In this document: positions 8,524-16,511 of the stretch, piece by piece
Layout of the letters: every line of letters starts with the position of its first letter
Position numbering within the stretch: position 1 is the stretch's first letter
Assembly (NCBI RefSeq): GCF_003491325.1
Contig: NZ_CP022881.1
Span: 2,170,001-2,234,000 of the forward strand
Reading direction: 5' to 3'
Length of the DNA stretch: 64,000 bases
Origin: Staphylococcus sp. M0911
GTDB lineage: Bacteria; Bacillota; Bacilli; Staphylococcales; Staphylococcaceae
Notes under the pieces: generated by a model
What the model was told of the DNA's origin: nothing
What the model saw: the letters and a program-made list of their open reading frames with translations, nothing else
Database searches by the model: none
Program-made: the position numbers and the translations under genes

Positions 8524-10158
8524 TTATGCTTCCATTAATTTACCCACATTACGCATGATTCTCGCTTTTTTATAACCATGAATATCATGCAATTCTTTAT
8601 ACGCGCTGAATAGTTTCTTATAACGTTTCACTTTTTCAGGATCTGGCGTTACTTCATATAAAACAGGTTCTTTCATAGACTCAATAGCTTCATTTAACGT
8701 TTGATGTGCACCACCACAAACTGAACCAAGAATTGCTGCACCAATAGCAGGTGCATATTCACTATCTATTATTGTTACTTTTTTATTTAGTACATTTGCA
8801 TAAATGTCCATCATTAGTGGATTTTTCTTAGGAATACCACCACAAGCAAAGACATCTTCAACATCCATATTCCAACTTTGGTATTGTTGCATAATCATTT
8901 TAGTACCAAATGCTGTAGCTTCTAAGTATGCACGGTAAAGTTCTTCATGTGTCTTTTGTAACGACATGCCAAATACACACCCTTTTAAGTTACTATCACT
9001 TAACACACTTCGGTTACCATTGTGCCAATCTAAAACAATTAGACCACTCTCACCTGGCATTTGGTCTTTTACTTTCTCATTTAATAATTCAAAAATTGAA
9101 ATATCTCTTTCATTCGCTTCATCGACATATGCTTTCGGTGATTGATTTGCAATATATTCAAAAAGATCACCTACTGCTGATTGTCCCGCTTCATAAGCAT
9201 ATAATTCTGGAATAATTGCACCTTTAACAGAACCTGAAATACCAGGCACTTGATGTTGTTGTTCATTTAACATAAGATGACATGTACTTGTTCCAATTAC
9301 CATTGTCATTTGCTTGTCTTGTTGTGAACCAATACCTAATAAACTAGAATGTGCATCGATGATAAACGGACTTACTTTTGTTTTGGTAGAAAGACCCAAT
9401 TTCTCTGCCATCTCTTCAGAAATTTGGCCAACTGTTTCGCCTATTTTAACAATTGGTGCGTCCACCTTTTCACGTACAACATCTGATAATTGATCATCTA
9501 CTTTATCAAACAAATCATAATGGAATCCTTCATTTTCTTCCCAAAATGATTTAAAACCTAAACCACAATTAGAGCGAACATTTTGTCCTGTTAATTTATT
9601 AACAATCCAATCTCCAGCTTCCATGATATTAGATGTTTTTTCTAACACTTCTGGTGCCTTGTTCATTACTTCCATAATTTTAGGAATCATCCATTCACTA
9701 CTAACATTAAATCCATAGTAGCCTAACCATCTACTCTTATTATCTAATGCCGTTTGGAAAAGTTGATCCGCTTCTGCTTGAGCACCATGATGCTTCCATA
9801 GTTTTACATATGCATGTGGATTATTTTCAAATCCTGGTAAATTATGAATAGGTTCTAAATGTTCATCTGTAAACATAACTGTAGAAGAAGTAAAATCAAT
9901 GCCAATACCTACAATTTCTTCTGGGTTTACACCTGAAGATTCAATTAAATATGGCACACCCTCTTCTAAAACTTCCATATAATCATTTCCATTTTGAAGT
10001 GAGAAGCTATGTGGTAACTTAACTCCATTTAAATTCTTTTCAATTGTGCCATGTGTATATGGCTTTATATATTTATCTATTATTTTTCCATTTCTTGTAT
10101 CAACTAAAAAAGCTCTTCCTGAGCCTGTTCCGTAATCTACTCCAATGCTATAACTCAT
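8524..10158 (-). CDS. araB: Ribulokinase-like FGGY carbohydrate kinase
   Basis: A 544-residue FGGY-family sugar kinase of AraB length. The N-terminal GVDYGTGSGRAFLVD is the phosphate-1 motif, and IGIDFTSSTVMFTD follows. TMVIGTSTCHLML and DWHNGNRSVLSDSNLKG are AraB-type active-site segments, and the C-terminal ACGGIPKKNPLMMDIYANV is the FGGY signature with the adenosine motif. AraB phosphorylates L-ribulose, and the E. coli enzyme also accepts other 2-ketopentoses and some pentitols. No araA or araD is present. The divergent neighbours are a TarJ-like dehydrogenase and a polyol permease, which suggests that the true substrate is a pentitol or a pentulose made from one. The homologue sits at the same place in S. 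aureus. A weak cre lies upstream. Confidence 0.88.
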   Translation of the reverse strand: MSYSIGVDYGTGSGRAFLVDTRNGKIIDKYIKPYTHGTIEKNLNGVKLPHSFSLQNGNDYMEVLEEGVPYLIESSGVNPEEIVGIGIDFTSSTVMFTDEHLEPIHNLPGFENNPHAYVKLWKHHGAQAEADQLFQTALDNKSRWLGYYGFNVSSEWMIPKIMEVMNKAPEVLEKTSNIMEAGDWIVNKLTGQNVRSNCGLGFKSFWEENEGFHYDLFDKVDDQLSDVVREKVDAPIVKIGETVGQISEEMAEKLGLSTKTKVSPFIIDAHSSLLGIGSQQDKQMTMVIGTSTCHLMLNEQQHQVPGISGSVKGAIIPELYAYEAGQSAVGDLFEYIANQSPKAYVDEANERDISIFELLNEKVKDQMPGESGLIVLDWHNGNRSVLSDSNLKGCVFGMSLQKTHEELYRAYLEATAFGTKMIMQQYQSWNMDVEDVFACGGIPKKNPLMMDIYANVLNKKVTIIDSEYAPAIGAAILGSVCGGAHQTLNEAIESMKEPVLYEVTPDPEKVKRYKKLFSAYKELHDIHGYKKARIMRNVGKLMEA

Positions 10159-10192
10159 AGTTATACCCCCATACTTTATCTACATCTCTTTA

Positions 10193-10206
10193 AGTAAGCG
10201 TTTTCC
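10193..10206 (-). promoter_or_regulatory. Candidate cre site in the AraB-like gene upstream region
   Basis: The plus strand reads AGTAAGCGTTTTCC, which matches the 14-base cre core at 12 positions. It lies 35 bases upstream of the AraB-like start. It would place the kinase under CcpA, like the divergent dehydrogenase. Confidence 0.45.
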
Positions 10207-10222
10207 TAAATAATACGCATAA

Positions 10223-10363
10223 ATGAACAATAAATCAATCATAAAAGTTCAAAAAGAACCAAAATGAACATTTTTATATAAAAAATCATTGACACAGGCA
10301 ACTGTAAGCGTTTACTATTGTTTACATAAATAAAAGTGAACAAGTATTAAAGGTAGATGAACA
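10223..10363. promoter_or_regulatory. TGAACA operator array between the divergent pentitol genes
   Basis: TGAACA or its close form occurs at 10224-10229, 10265-10270, 10337-10342 and 10358-10363, with the inverted pair GTTC (10247-10250) and GAAC (10256-10259) between them. Such spaced direct and inverted repeats in a divergent promoter region fit binding by the DeoR-family regulator encoded at 12862. Assignment of the regulator is inference. Confidence 0.5.
10289..10318 (+). promoter_or_regulatory. Promoter with embedded cre site for the pentitol dehydrogenase operon
   Basis: A perfect -35 TTGACA (10289-10294) is followed, after 18 bases, by TACTAT (10313-10318). TGTAAGCGTTTACT (10303-10316) matches the cre core at 13 of 14 positions and overlaps the spacer and the -10, a position that lets CcpA block polymerase directly. 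Confidence 0.7.
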
Positions 10364-10366
10364 AAA

Positions 10367-11434
10367 ATGAGCATTGAGTCAAAAGCTTATCGCCTAATTC
10401 AACCTGGCGAATTTGAATATACAACAATTAATCATGAGTTTAGAGATGGTGATGTTATTGTTAATCCTTCTAAAGCAAGTGTTTGTCATGCTGATTTAAG
10501 ATATTACACAGGTAATAGACGTAAAGAAGCATTAGACAAAAAATTGCCTATGGCATTATTCCATGAAGGTATCGGTACTATTGAAGATTCTAAACATCCT
10601 GATTATCAAAAAGGAGATAAAGTAGTTATCGTTCCGAATATCCCTTCTCGCTTAAGAGCTGGTGACTTCGAAGAAACAGATTTATTAGATAATTATGATG
10701 AAAATGCCGTATTTATGGGTAGCGGCTATGATGGTATTTGCCAAGATAGAATGGTTGTACCCGGAGATAACATCGTGAAAATTCCAGACACATTAGATGA
10801 AGACGTCGCTTTATTAGCTGAATTATGTTCAGTATCATTATTCCCAATCAATCAACTTAAAGAGATTACTACTAAATCTTCTCCACAAGTTGCAGTATTC
10901 GGCGACGGCCCGGTTGGTTATTTAGCAGCAACTGCACTTCATTATATATATGGCATTGAAAAAGAAAATTTAATTGTTTTCGGCGCTATTGAAGAAAAAC
11001 TTCAATCATTCGAAAACTTTGCGACAACACATCTTGTATTTGATTATGATTTCAACAGTCATAAAGGCGTTCATACTGTATTTGAATGTTGTGGTGGTAA
11101 ATTCTCTGAATCTGCAATCAACCAAGCTATCGATTTAATTGATAGACAAGGACAAATCGTTTTAATGGGTGTTACTGAAGACTTAGTTGGTATTAATACA
11201 CGTGACGTATTAGAAAAAGGTTTAACACTTTCAGGTAGTTCAAGAAGTACAAAACAAGAATTTGAACAACTCATTGCTTCATTCGAAAATGAAGAGTATC
11301 AACAAGCCCTTAAAAAATTAATCCCTGATGAATACTATGATATCCATAGTACAGAAGATCTTAAAAAGGCGATGGATGATACTGCAGCACATAAAGGTTG
11401 GAAAAAAACATATTTAAGATATCACTGGTCATAA
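10367..11434 (+). CDS. TarJ-like zinc alcohol dehydrogenase (pentitol or pentitol-5-phosphate dehydrogenase)
   Basis: A 355-residue medium-chain dehydrogenase. SVCHADLRYYTGN and LFHEGIG are the zinc-site segments, VFGDGPVGYLAA is the nucleotide-binding motif, and FECCGGKFSESAIN follows. The N-terminal half closely resembles TarJ, the ribulose-5-phosphate reductase that makes ribitol-5-phosphate for teichoic acid, but there is no tarI or tarK neighbour here. The next gene, 28 bases on, is a polyol permease, and a kinase is divergent, so a catabolic role in oxidising a pentitol or its 5-phosphate is more likely. The start is the ATG just after a TGAACA repeat; its ribosome site is weak. The promoter carries a cre. 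Confidence 0.78.
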   Translation: MSIESKAYRLIQPGEFEYTTINHEFRDGDVIVNPSKASVCHADLRYYTGNRRKEALDKKLPMALFHEGIGTIEDSKHPDYQKGDKVVIVPNIPSRLRAGDFEETDLLDNYDENAVFMGSGYDGICQDRMVVPGDNIVKIPDTLDEDVALLAELCSVSLFPINQLKEITTKSSPQVAVFGDGPVGYLAATALHYIYGIEKENLIVFGAIEEKLQSFENFATTHLVFDYDFNSHKGVHTVFECCGGKFSESAINQAIDLIDRQGQIVLMGVTEDLVGINTRDVLEKGLTLSGSSRSTKQEFEQLIASFENEEYQQALKKLIPDEYYDIHSTEDLKKAMDDTAAHKGWKKTYLRYHWS

Positions 11435-11462
11435 ACCATGATATCTAAGGGGAGATAACATA

Positions 11463-12698
11463 ATGATGAATAAGACAACGTTTTTAGGTATGCCCAAACA
11501 AATCGTATGGGGTTACATTGGGATATTAATATTTATGATGGGAGACGGCCTAGAAATTGGTTGGCTAAGCCCCTATTTGCAACATAATGGCTTTAGCTCA
11601 AATGAAGTAAGTTGGTTATTTGGGTGCTATGGTATTACGGTTGCAATTGCAAGTTGGTTCAGTGGTGTTTTAGCTGAAGCATTAGGCGGTAAACGTACGA
11701 TGTTTATCGGTTTAGTATTGTACATTATTGGAACAATATTCTTTGTTGGTATTGCACTACCTTCTGAGAATTTAGCAATTATGTATCCTGCTTATGCATT
11801 AAGAGGTTTAGGTTATCCTTTATTCGCTTATTCATTCTTAGTTTGGATTTCATATCGTTCTGAACAACGTACGTTAGGCGCAGCTGTAGGTTGGTTCTGG
11901 CTTGTATTTACTGGTGGATTAAATGTGCTAGGTGCATTTTACTCTATCTTTGCTATTAAATACTTAGGTCATATCGGAACATTATGGAGCTCATTATTCT
12001 GGGTAGTTTTAGGTGGATTCTTAGCAATCGTCTTGAATAAAGATAAATTACCTACTGATAAAAGTAATGCCAAAGCAAAATTAGCTGAAATGTTAAAAGG
12101 ATTCACAATCGTTGTTGAAGAACCAAAAGTATTAGTAGGTGGTATTGTACGTGTCATTAATACTACTGCACAATTTGCTTTCCCAATCTTCTTACCACTT
12201 TACTTAGAATCATACGGCATCCCGACTTCTAAATGGTTAGCTGTTTGGTCAGCTATTTTCTTCGGAAATATCGTCTTTAACCTTATTTGGGGTATTATCG
12301 GAGATAAAATTGGTTGGCGTAATACTGTTATGATTTTCGGTGGTATCGGTAGTGGTATCTCATGTCTATTAATGGGCTATGTACCTATCTGGTCACACGG
12401 AAATATCATTTTACTTACAATTGTTGGTGTTGCTTGGGGTATCTTTATCGCAGCATATGTACCTTTAACTGCTTTAATTCCTTCATTAGTGAAAAAAGAT
12501 AAAGGTGCTACCCTTTCAATTTTAAACTTAGGTGCTGGTTTACCAGTGTTCGTAGGCCCAATGATCGTAAGAATTTTCTTAGAACCGTTTGGTGACTTAG
12601 GCGTAATTTGGATTTTAGGTATATTATACTTTATTAGTACAATTTTAACTTACTTCATTAAAATGCCGAAAAGTCAACAATACGGTGAAACAGAATAA
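11463..12698 (+). CDS. MFS polyol permease (RbtT/DalT/CsbX family)
   Basis: A 411-residue major facilitator with about twelve hydrophobic segments. FMMGDGLEIGWLSPYL near the N-terminus, the loop SGVLAEALGGKRTM and the second-half loop WGIIGDKIGWRNT are typical of the polyol permease family, which includes the ribitol and D-arabinitol transporters RbtT and DalT and CsbX. It would bring a pentitol across the membrane with protons. GGGGAG lies 7 bases before the first of two adjacent ATGs. It is co-transcribed with the TarJ-like dehydrogenase and followed by a terminator. Confidence 0.85.
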   Translation: MMNKTTFLGMPKQIVWGYIGILIFMMGDGLEIGWLSPYLQHNGFSSNEVSWLFGCYGITVAIASWFSGVLAEALGGKRTMFIGLVLYIIGTIFFVGIALPSENLAIMYPAYALRGLGYPLFAYSFLVWISYRSEQRTLGAAVGWFWLVFTGGLNVLGAFYSIFAIKYLGHIGTLWSSLFWVVLGGFLAIVLNKDKLPTDKSNAKAKLAEMLKGFTIVVEEPKVLVGGIVRVINTTAQFAFPIFLPLYLESYGIPTSKWLAVWSAIFFGNIVFNLIWGIIGDKIGWRNTVMIFGGIGSGISCLLMGYVPIWSHGNIILLTIVGVAWGIFIAAYVPLTALIPSLVKKDKGATLSILNLGAGLPVFVGPMIVRIFLEPFGDLGVIWILGILYFISTILTYFIKMPKSQQYGETE

Positions 12699-12704
12699 AA
12701 CTCA

Positions 12705-12776
12705 ATAATATAAAGGCTGTAGGCTAAGTATAAGATGGTCATTTCATTGTCATACTTTCATCTACAGCCTTTATTA
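12705..12776 (+). terminator. Terminator after the polyol permease
   Basis: A long hairpin has ATAAAGGCTGTAG paired with CTACAGCCTTTAT (to 12774) around a 39-base loop that can fold further. It ends in TTATTATGTATTT. Confidence 0.75.
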
Positions 12777-12861
12777 TGTATTTGATATACTATAATAAGC
12801 ATACATAAATCATGGATTATTTATATAATTTGAACAAAACTACTAGATGGAGACGGTGAAT

Positions 12862-13632
12862 ATGTTACCTGCCGAAAGAGAACAAAAAATTATATCCTAT
12901 TTAACTAAATACAAAACTGCCTCAGTTCACACATTAGCTAAAGAATTTAATGTACATGATGCCACAATTCGTCGCGATCTTGTTAAACTCGAGCAATATA
13001 ACCAAATTAGACGTACACATGGTGGTGTGGTGTTAAATAATGAAAATGTATATAGTGAGCTGAATTTCGATGAAAGACAGACAGAATATTATTACGAAAA
13101 GCTAGGTATTGGATACAAAGCTGCTGAGTTCGTTGAAGATGGAGACACACTTATTATCGACTCAGGTTCAACCACATTATTATTTGCTAAAGCTTTACTG
13201 CATAAGCAACATTTAACCATCATTACAAATGATATCCATATCGCTTCGATACTTCGTTCTTCTAACCATAAAGTCATCGTGACTGGCGGCACACTATATC
13301 ATAACAACTATGTACTAAATGGTTTAATTACGACACAAACACTACAATCATTTAACTCGATGAAGGCTTTTTTAGCTACTCCTGCTATAGATGCGATCAA
13401 AGGTGTAACTCACTATAGTGAAGAATTTGTAGACGCTAAACGCCAAATGGTAAATCAATCTAAAGAAGTGTATATGCTTACAGACAGTTCTAAATTGAAT
13501 AAAATTGCTTTTTACCAAGTATGTCCTATTCATAAAATTACTGCTTTAATCACAGATCATCACGAAGACATACATGAGTATAAGAAGACCATTCCAAATG
13601 TGATTGCAGTCAACCCTAAAGATTATCAATAA
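12862..13632 (+). CDS. DeoR-family transcriptional regulator
   Basis: A 256-residue repressor. The N-terminal helix-turn-helix runs from AEREQKIISYL through VHDATIRRDLVKLE and ends in the family hallmark RTHGGVV. The C-terminal DeoRC sugar-phosphate sensor has IIDSGSTTLLFAKAL, ITNDIHIA, VTGGTLYHNNY and LTDSSKLNK. Members sense phosphorylated sugars. The frame opens at ATG 12847, but ATG 12862 is preferred: the earlier one has no ribosome site, while GGAGACGGTGA precedes the later one. It is separated from the permease by a terminator but very likely controls this locus through the TGAACA repeats. Confidence 0.9.
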   Translation: MLPAEREQKIISYLTKYKTASVHTLAKEFNVHDATIRRDLVKLEQYNQIRRTHGGVVLNNENVYSELNFDERQTEYYYEKLGIGYKAAEFVEDGDTLIIDSGSTTLLFAKALLHKQHLTIITNDIHIASILRSSNHKVIVTGGTLYHNNYVLNGLITTQTLQSFNSMKAFLATPAIDAIKGVTHYSEEFVDAKRQMVNQSKEVYMLTDSSKLNKIAFYQVCPIHKITALITDHHEDIHEYKKTIPNVIAVNPKDYQ

Positions 13633-13790
13633 ATAAGCGTTCCTTATATTGAAAGTACTATTAATCGATGTTATAAAGAAGATAAGCGATTTCACATTTA
13701 TCTATTTTAAATGATAAGTCTGCTGTTTGTCTGCGAGGATACTGCGGATAGTCTTACTTAGTCACATTTTTATTGAATGAGGATGATATT

Positions 13791-14015
13791 ATGAATAATC
13801 AAAAGCCGTTGCAAACATACAAATCAAAACAAACAACCGTAATAATTACTAGTATAATATTTATGTTATTTATCATTTCAGATATACGTACGATATTAAG
13901 TAAAGACGAATGGCTACCTCTGGCATTAGCCGGTGGATCTTTAATTATATTTATTGTCTTTTTAATGATTAATATAAAGTCATTCATCCATAATTATAAA
14001 CGCAGACCTTATTAA
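13791..14015 (+). CDS. Small hypothetical membrane protein
   Basis: A 74-residue protein with two hydrophobic segments, roughly residues 18-33 (VIITSIIFMLFIISDI) and 43-61 (LALAGGSLIIFIVFLMINI), a short polar loop and a basic tail (HNYKRRPY). GAGG lies 8 bases before the ATG. A longer frame from a TTG at 13773 lacks support. I do not recognise the family. It stands alone in the same direction as the DeoR gene, with no clear terminator between them. Confidence 0.6.
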   Translation: MNNQKPLQTYKSKQTTVIITSIIFMLFIISDIRTILSKDEWLPLALAGGSLIIFIVFLMINIKSFIHNYKRRPY

Positions 14016-14214
14016 ATTGAAAGTAATGATAAAGATAATGGGAGTGGGATAGAAATAATAAAGAGGTCTGGACAAAAGCGTTTAGGATTTGAGCAGAACC
14101 GAACGATGATAAAGAACTACTTCCTTATTCATAGGTTAGTAGTTCTTACAAACTCAATAGTTGAGTTTGTTCATTTGAATTGTTTTCCAAATTTTGTCGA
14201 ATCGTGAGCGTTTG

Positions 14215-14265
14215 CCCAACTTGCATTATTTGCAGAAATTGGAATACCAATTTCTCTATGTTGGG
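14215..14265. repeat. Nested-hairpin intergenic repeat, copy 1
   Basis: The outer stem CCCAAC (14215-14220) pairs with GTTGGG (14260-14265). The inner perfect stem AGAAATTGG (14234-14242) pairs with CCAATTTCT (14247-14255) around a 4-base loop. TTGCATT follows the left arm, as in the dispersed staphylococcal repeat. Confidence 0.75.
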
Positions 14266-14377
14266 TCCCTTCTGCCGATAATCCTGCTTTTGGGACGCCG
14301 TTAATCGGTTTCCCAGAAGCACAAAAACTTTATGTCTCAACCTCTTACGCATTAGCCACAGCTAATGTGTACTTTAA

Positions 14378-14442
14378 AATAGGAATACATGAGTGAAACT
14401 CATTCATAAGAAATACTAATTTCTAAAGAAAAAGTATTTCTT
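14378..14442 (-). repeat. Hairpin plus TTATG(C/A)ATGAG element, copy B (minus strand)
   Basis: Read on the minus strand, a 10-bp stem (AAGAAATACT with AGTATTTCTT) runs straight into TTATGAATGAG, a small hairpin, and then TCATGTATTCCTATT. Copies at 14559-14620 and 33706-33772 share the layout on the plus strand. Confidence 0.6.
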
Positions 14443-14455
14443 TATCGTTGTCCAT

Positions 14456-14508
14456 CCCCAACTTGCATTGTCTGTAGATTTTCTTTTCGAAACTCTCTAT
14501 GTTTGGGG
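14456..14508. repeat. Nested-hairpin intergenic repeat, copy 2 (degenerate)
   Basis: CCCCAACTTGCATTGTCTGTAG opens the copy and GTTTGGGG closes it. The outer stem is kept with a bulged T, while the inner stem is decayed compared with copy 1. Confidence 0.65.
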
Positions 14509-14558
14509 CCCGTCCTCACGGCAAGGTTGACTTGAAATGAAAAAGCTTAGTACATTAG

Positions 14559-14620
14559 ACCGTCTTTGTAATTTATTACTTAGACGGTTTTATGCATGAA
14601 CTTTAGTTCATGTATACCTC
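14559..14620 (+). repeat. Hairpin plus TTATGCATGAA element, copy A
   Basis: ACCGTCT (14559-14565) pairs with AGACGGT (14582-14588), followed by TTTTATGCATGAACTTTAG, whose second part folds as a small hairpin with TTCATG, then TATACCT. The first hairpin with its T run could also serve as a plus-strand terminator. Confidence 0.6.
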
Positions 14621-14723
14621 TAAAGCTTAATTTGAACACATGAGTCAATACGCATGTGTAAGTCAACTACTGCCTAAATATGAATATAACTTGAAATATA
14701 TTTATGCCCTAGCATGATTTCTT

Positions 14724-15671
14724 TTATTTCTGTGCTTTTTTATAAAAGTAATTAGCTACGACAATATCTACAATTGCTAGTCCCACTGATTTAAATAGCG
14801 TGACTTCTTTCTCATCTGTTCTACCTTGTTTACGACCTGCCACAATATCCCCGAGCTCTGCGTGTAACATATCTTGCGTTAATACGCCTTCTTGTTCGGG
14901 AATTTTTAAATCTCCTGTTTCTTCCATTGCTGCTTCTGTTGATTCTACGACAATTTTATTCGCAACCATCATAGATTCTGTTGGTAACTCTTGCATATCA
15001 GGTTTAAAAGAACCTACCGCATTCAAATGAACACCTGGATCTAATGTTCTATCGAAAACCGGAGTTGATGAATTAGTAGCAGTGACAACGATATCTGTCC
15101 CTTCAATAGCCTGATTTGCATCTTCAAATACTTCAACATTAACATCATATAAATCTTTAGTTTGTTTTGCTAATCTTTCTGCTTTCTCTATCGTTCTACT
15201 AGCAAAGTGAATCCTATTAATATTTCTGACTGCTAAAACAGCCGCAATTAGTCCTTCAGCTTGTTCGCCGGCACCAATCACACATAAAGTACTTGCATTT
15301 TCTCTAGATAAATATTTTGTGGCAACACCAGATATGGCACCTGTTCTAATTTTAGTCAAATACCCACCGTCTAAAACAGACAAAGTTTCGCCAGTTTCAT
15401 AATCACTTAAAATAACTGAGCCACTAATGGTCGACTTACCTTTTTCCGGATTTTTAGGTGCAAAAGTCACTGTCTTTAAACCGACAATTTTCAAAGCATC
15501 TGATAGCGCAGGCATGACTAAATATCTATTATCTTCATTGAATGGAATAGAATATCGTAAAGGGGTTTCAGTTTCGCCTTCAGAAAAGGCTTTGAGTGAT
15601 TCTGCTACTTCATCTATCACTTCACGCATATTGAGTAATTGTTGTTGGTCTTTTTCAGTTAAATACAACAT
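14724..15671 (-). CDS. Ornithine cyclodeaminase/mu-crystallin family dehydrogenase
   Basis: A 315-residue protein of the ornithine cyclodeaminase/mu-crystallin family. The Rossmann motif CVIGAGEQAEG lies near residue 130, and GLKTVTFAP (substrate Lys), GGYLTKIRTGAISGVATKYL and HLNAVGSFKPDMQELP are family landmarks. Members include NAD-dependent ornithine cyclodeaminase, archaeal-type alanine dehydrogenase and delta1-pyrroline-2-carboxylate reductase. The residue pattern does not decide between them for me. It is not in a siderophore cluster, so it is not SbnB. GGAGG lies 8 bases before the ATG. It is a single gene. Confidence 0.85.
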   Translation of the reverse strand: MLYLTEKDQQQLLNMREVIDEVAESLKAFSEGETETPLRYSIPFNEDNRYLVMPALSDALKIVGLKTVTFAPKNPEKGKSTISGSVILSDYETGETLSVLDGGYLTKIRTGAISGVATKYLSRENASTLCVIGAGEQAEGLIAAVLAVRNINRIHFASRTIEKAERLAKQTKDLYDVNVEVFEDANQAIEGTDIVVTATNSSTPVFDRTLDPGVHLNAVGSFKPDMQELPTESMMVANKIVVESTEAAMEETGDLKIPEQEGVLTQDMLHAELGDIVAGRKQGRTDEKEVTLFKSVGLAIVDIVVANYFYKKAQK

Positions 15672-15771
15672 ATTTACATCCTCCGTATTTCATCATTATC
15701 GTATTTTCATACATCTATAGTCATCTTTACCCGATATTTTAATTAAAAATGTCGGTAATTTAAAGTTTATA

Positions 15772-15800
15772 TTGTCTTGTACGCATATTCATGCTATTCT
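15772..15800 (+). promoter_or_regulatory. Promoter of the candidate small RNA
   Basis: TTGTCT (15772-15777), a 17-base spacer and TATTCT (15795-15800) with an extended TGC before it form a good sigma-A promoter. It points away from both flanking minus-strand genes, and no reading frame follows. Confidence 0.6.
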
Positions 15801-15806
15801 TAAAAA

Positions 15807-15927
15807 CATAAATAAAGAGATAGTTAGACAAGTGTCTTTACCATCTCTGCGATTTTGTTTATTTAAACAAAACTATTTAATTTAACTTTTGACGACACAC
15901 ATTCTCCTATTTAGGGGAATGTTTTTT
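15807..15927 (+). ncRNA. Candidate structured small RNA, about 120 nt
   Basis: A promoter, three hairpins and a terminator are packed between two genes on the opposite strand. Hairpin 1 pairs GAGAT (15817-15821) with ATCTC (15843-15847) and AGACA with TGTCT inside. Hairpin 2 is the near-palindrome TTTTGTTTATTTAAACAAAA (15853-15872). The last stem CATTCTCC with GGGGAATG (15900-15921) runs into TTTTTTG. There is no ribosome site or usable frame. I do not recognise a named family with confidence. Confidence 0.5.
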
Positions 15928-15937
15928 GTGCATATGA

Positions 15938-16444
15938 TTAATTAATTGGAATATGGTATCGTTTAACAGGTGATCCATTCTTTTTGATATAGGGTTCTAT
16001 TTCATAGCCGCCATAATACTTGATTACTTTTTGAGAGCTAAAATTCTTAGGATTACATGTCATTAATACATATTTAATTTGTTTTGTTTTTAATATATCT
16101 AAAGCATGACCTAGCATTTCTTTTGCATAGCCTTTACCACGTTGTGATTGTGCCACACCATACCCTACATGTCCACCTATTCGCGTTAATGATTCATTCA
16201 GCTGATAGCGAATATTAACCGCGCCTACAATAACATTATCTTTAAAGTAAAACGATGTACTTGTTTCCACCCAATCTTCTCTAGGCTTTGACTTATTAAT
16301 ATGATCTACCATTTCTTTAAAAGATGTATATTTTTTTAAATCTGTATTACCAGGAACAATTTTCTCTTCATTTTCGTACCATTCATTAATATATTTTAGA
16401 AATTGTGTTTCATCATCATATGTAAGTTGTCGAATTTCATCCAT
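15938..16444 (-). CDS. GNAT-family N-acetyltransferase
   Basis: A 168-residue GNAT protein. The acetyl-CoA loop R-G-K-G-Y-A is at residues 102-107 within YGVAQSQRGKGYAKEML, preceded by the strand GAVNIRY and followed by YVLMTCNPKNFSSQKVIKYYGG, the usual C-terminal motif. The frame is open to 16546, but the ATG at 16444 has GTGGAG 8-12 bases upstream, and the kbl terminator lies inside the longer version. The acceptor is unknown. Confidence 0.85.
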   Translation of the reverse strand: MDEIRQLTYDDETQFLKYINEWYENEEKIVPGNTDLKKYTSFKEMVDHINKSKPREDWVETSTSFYFKDNVIVGAVNIRYQLNESLTRIGGHVGYGVAQSQRGKGYAKEMLGHALDILKTKQIKYVLMTCNPKNFSSQKVIKYYGGYEIEPYIKKNGSPVKRYHIPIN

Positions 16445-16463
16445 TGCTTCCACTCCACTAAAT

Positions 16464-16492
16464 TTAAAAGCACCCGCAATATACGAGTGCTT
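16464..16492 (-). terminator. Terminator after kbl
   Basis: On the minus strand AAGCACTCG pairs with CGGGTGCTT around a 7-base loop, with one U-G pair, followed by TTTAAATTT. It lies just upstream of the GNAT gene. Confidence 0.7.
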
Positions 16493-16511
16493 GATTTGTT
16501 GAATAAATCTA

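Larger units (their letters stand above)
14016..14723. repeat. Hairpin-rich intergenic repeat cluster
   Basis: There is no credible gene in these 700 bases. It holds at least eight inverted repeats, including AAGAACTACT with its partner (14112-14147), AAACTCAATAGTTGAGTTT (14150-14168), CATTAGCCACAGCTAATG near 14350, and the separately listed nested and arrow-type elements. The opening GGGAGTGGGATAGAAAT and the CCCAACTTGCATT motifs are parts of a dispersed staphylococcal intergenic repeat that I recognise from S. aureus genomes. Confidence 0.7.

Noticed and set aside
12847-12861. The upstream ATG of the DeoR gene
   Set aside because: No ribosome site precedes it, and the ribosome site for the next ATG lies within it.
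14146-14352. A 68-residue minus-strand open frame
   Set aside because: It lies inside the hairpin-rich repeat cluster, has no ribosome site and its sequence is made of the repeat arms.
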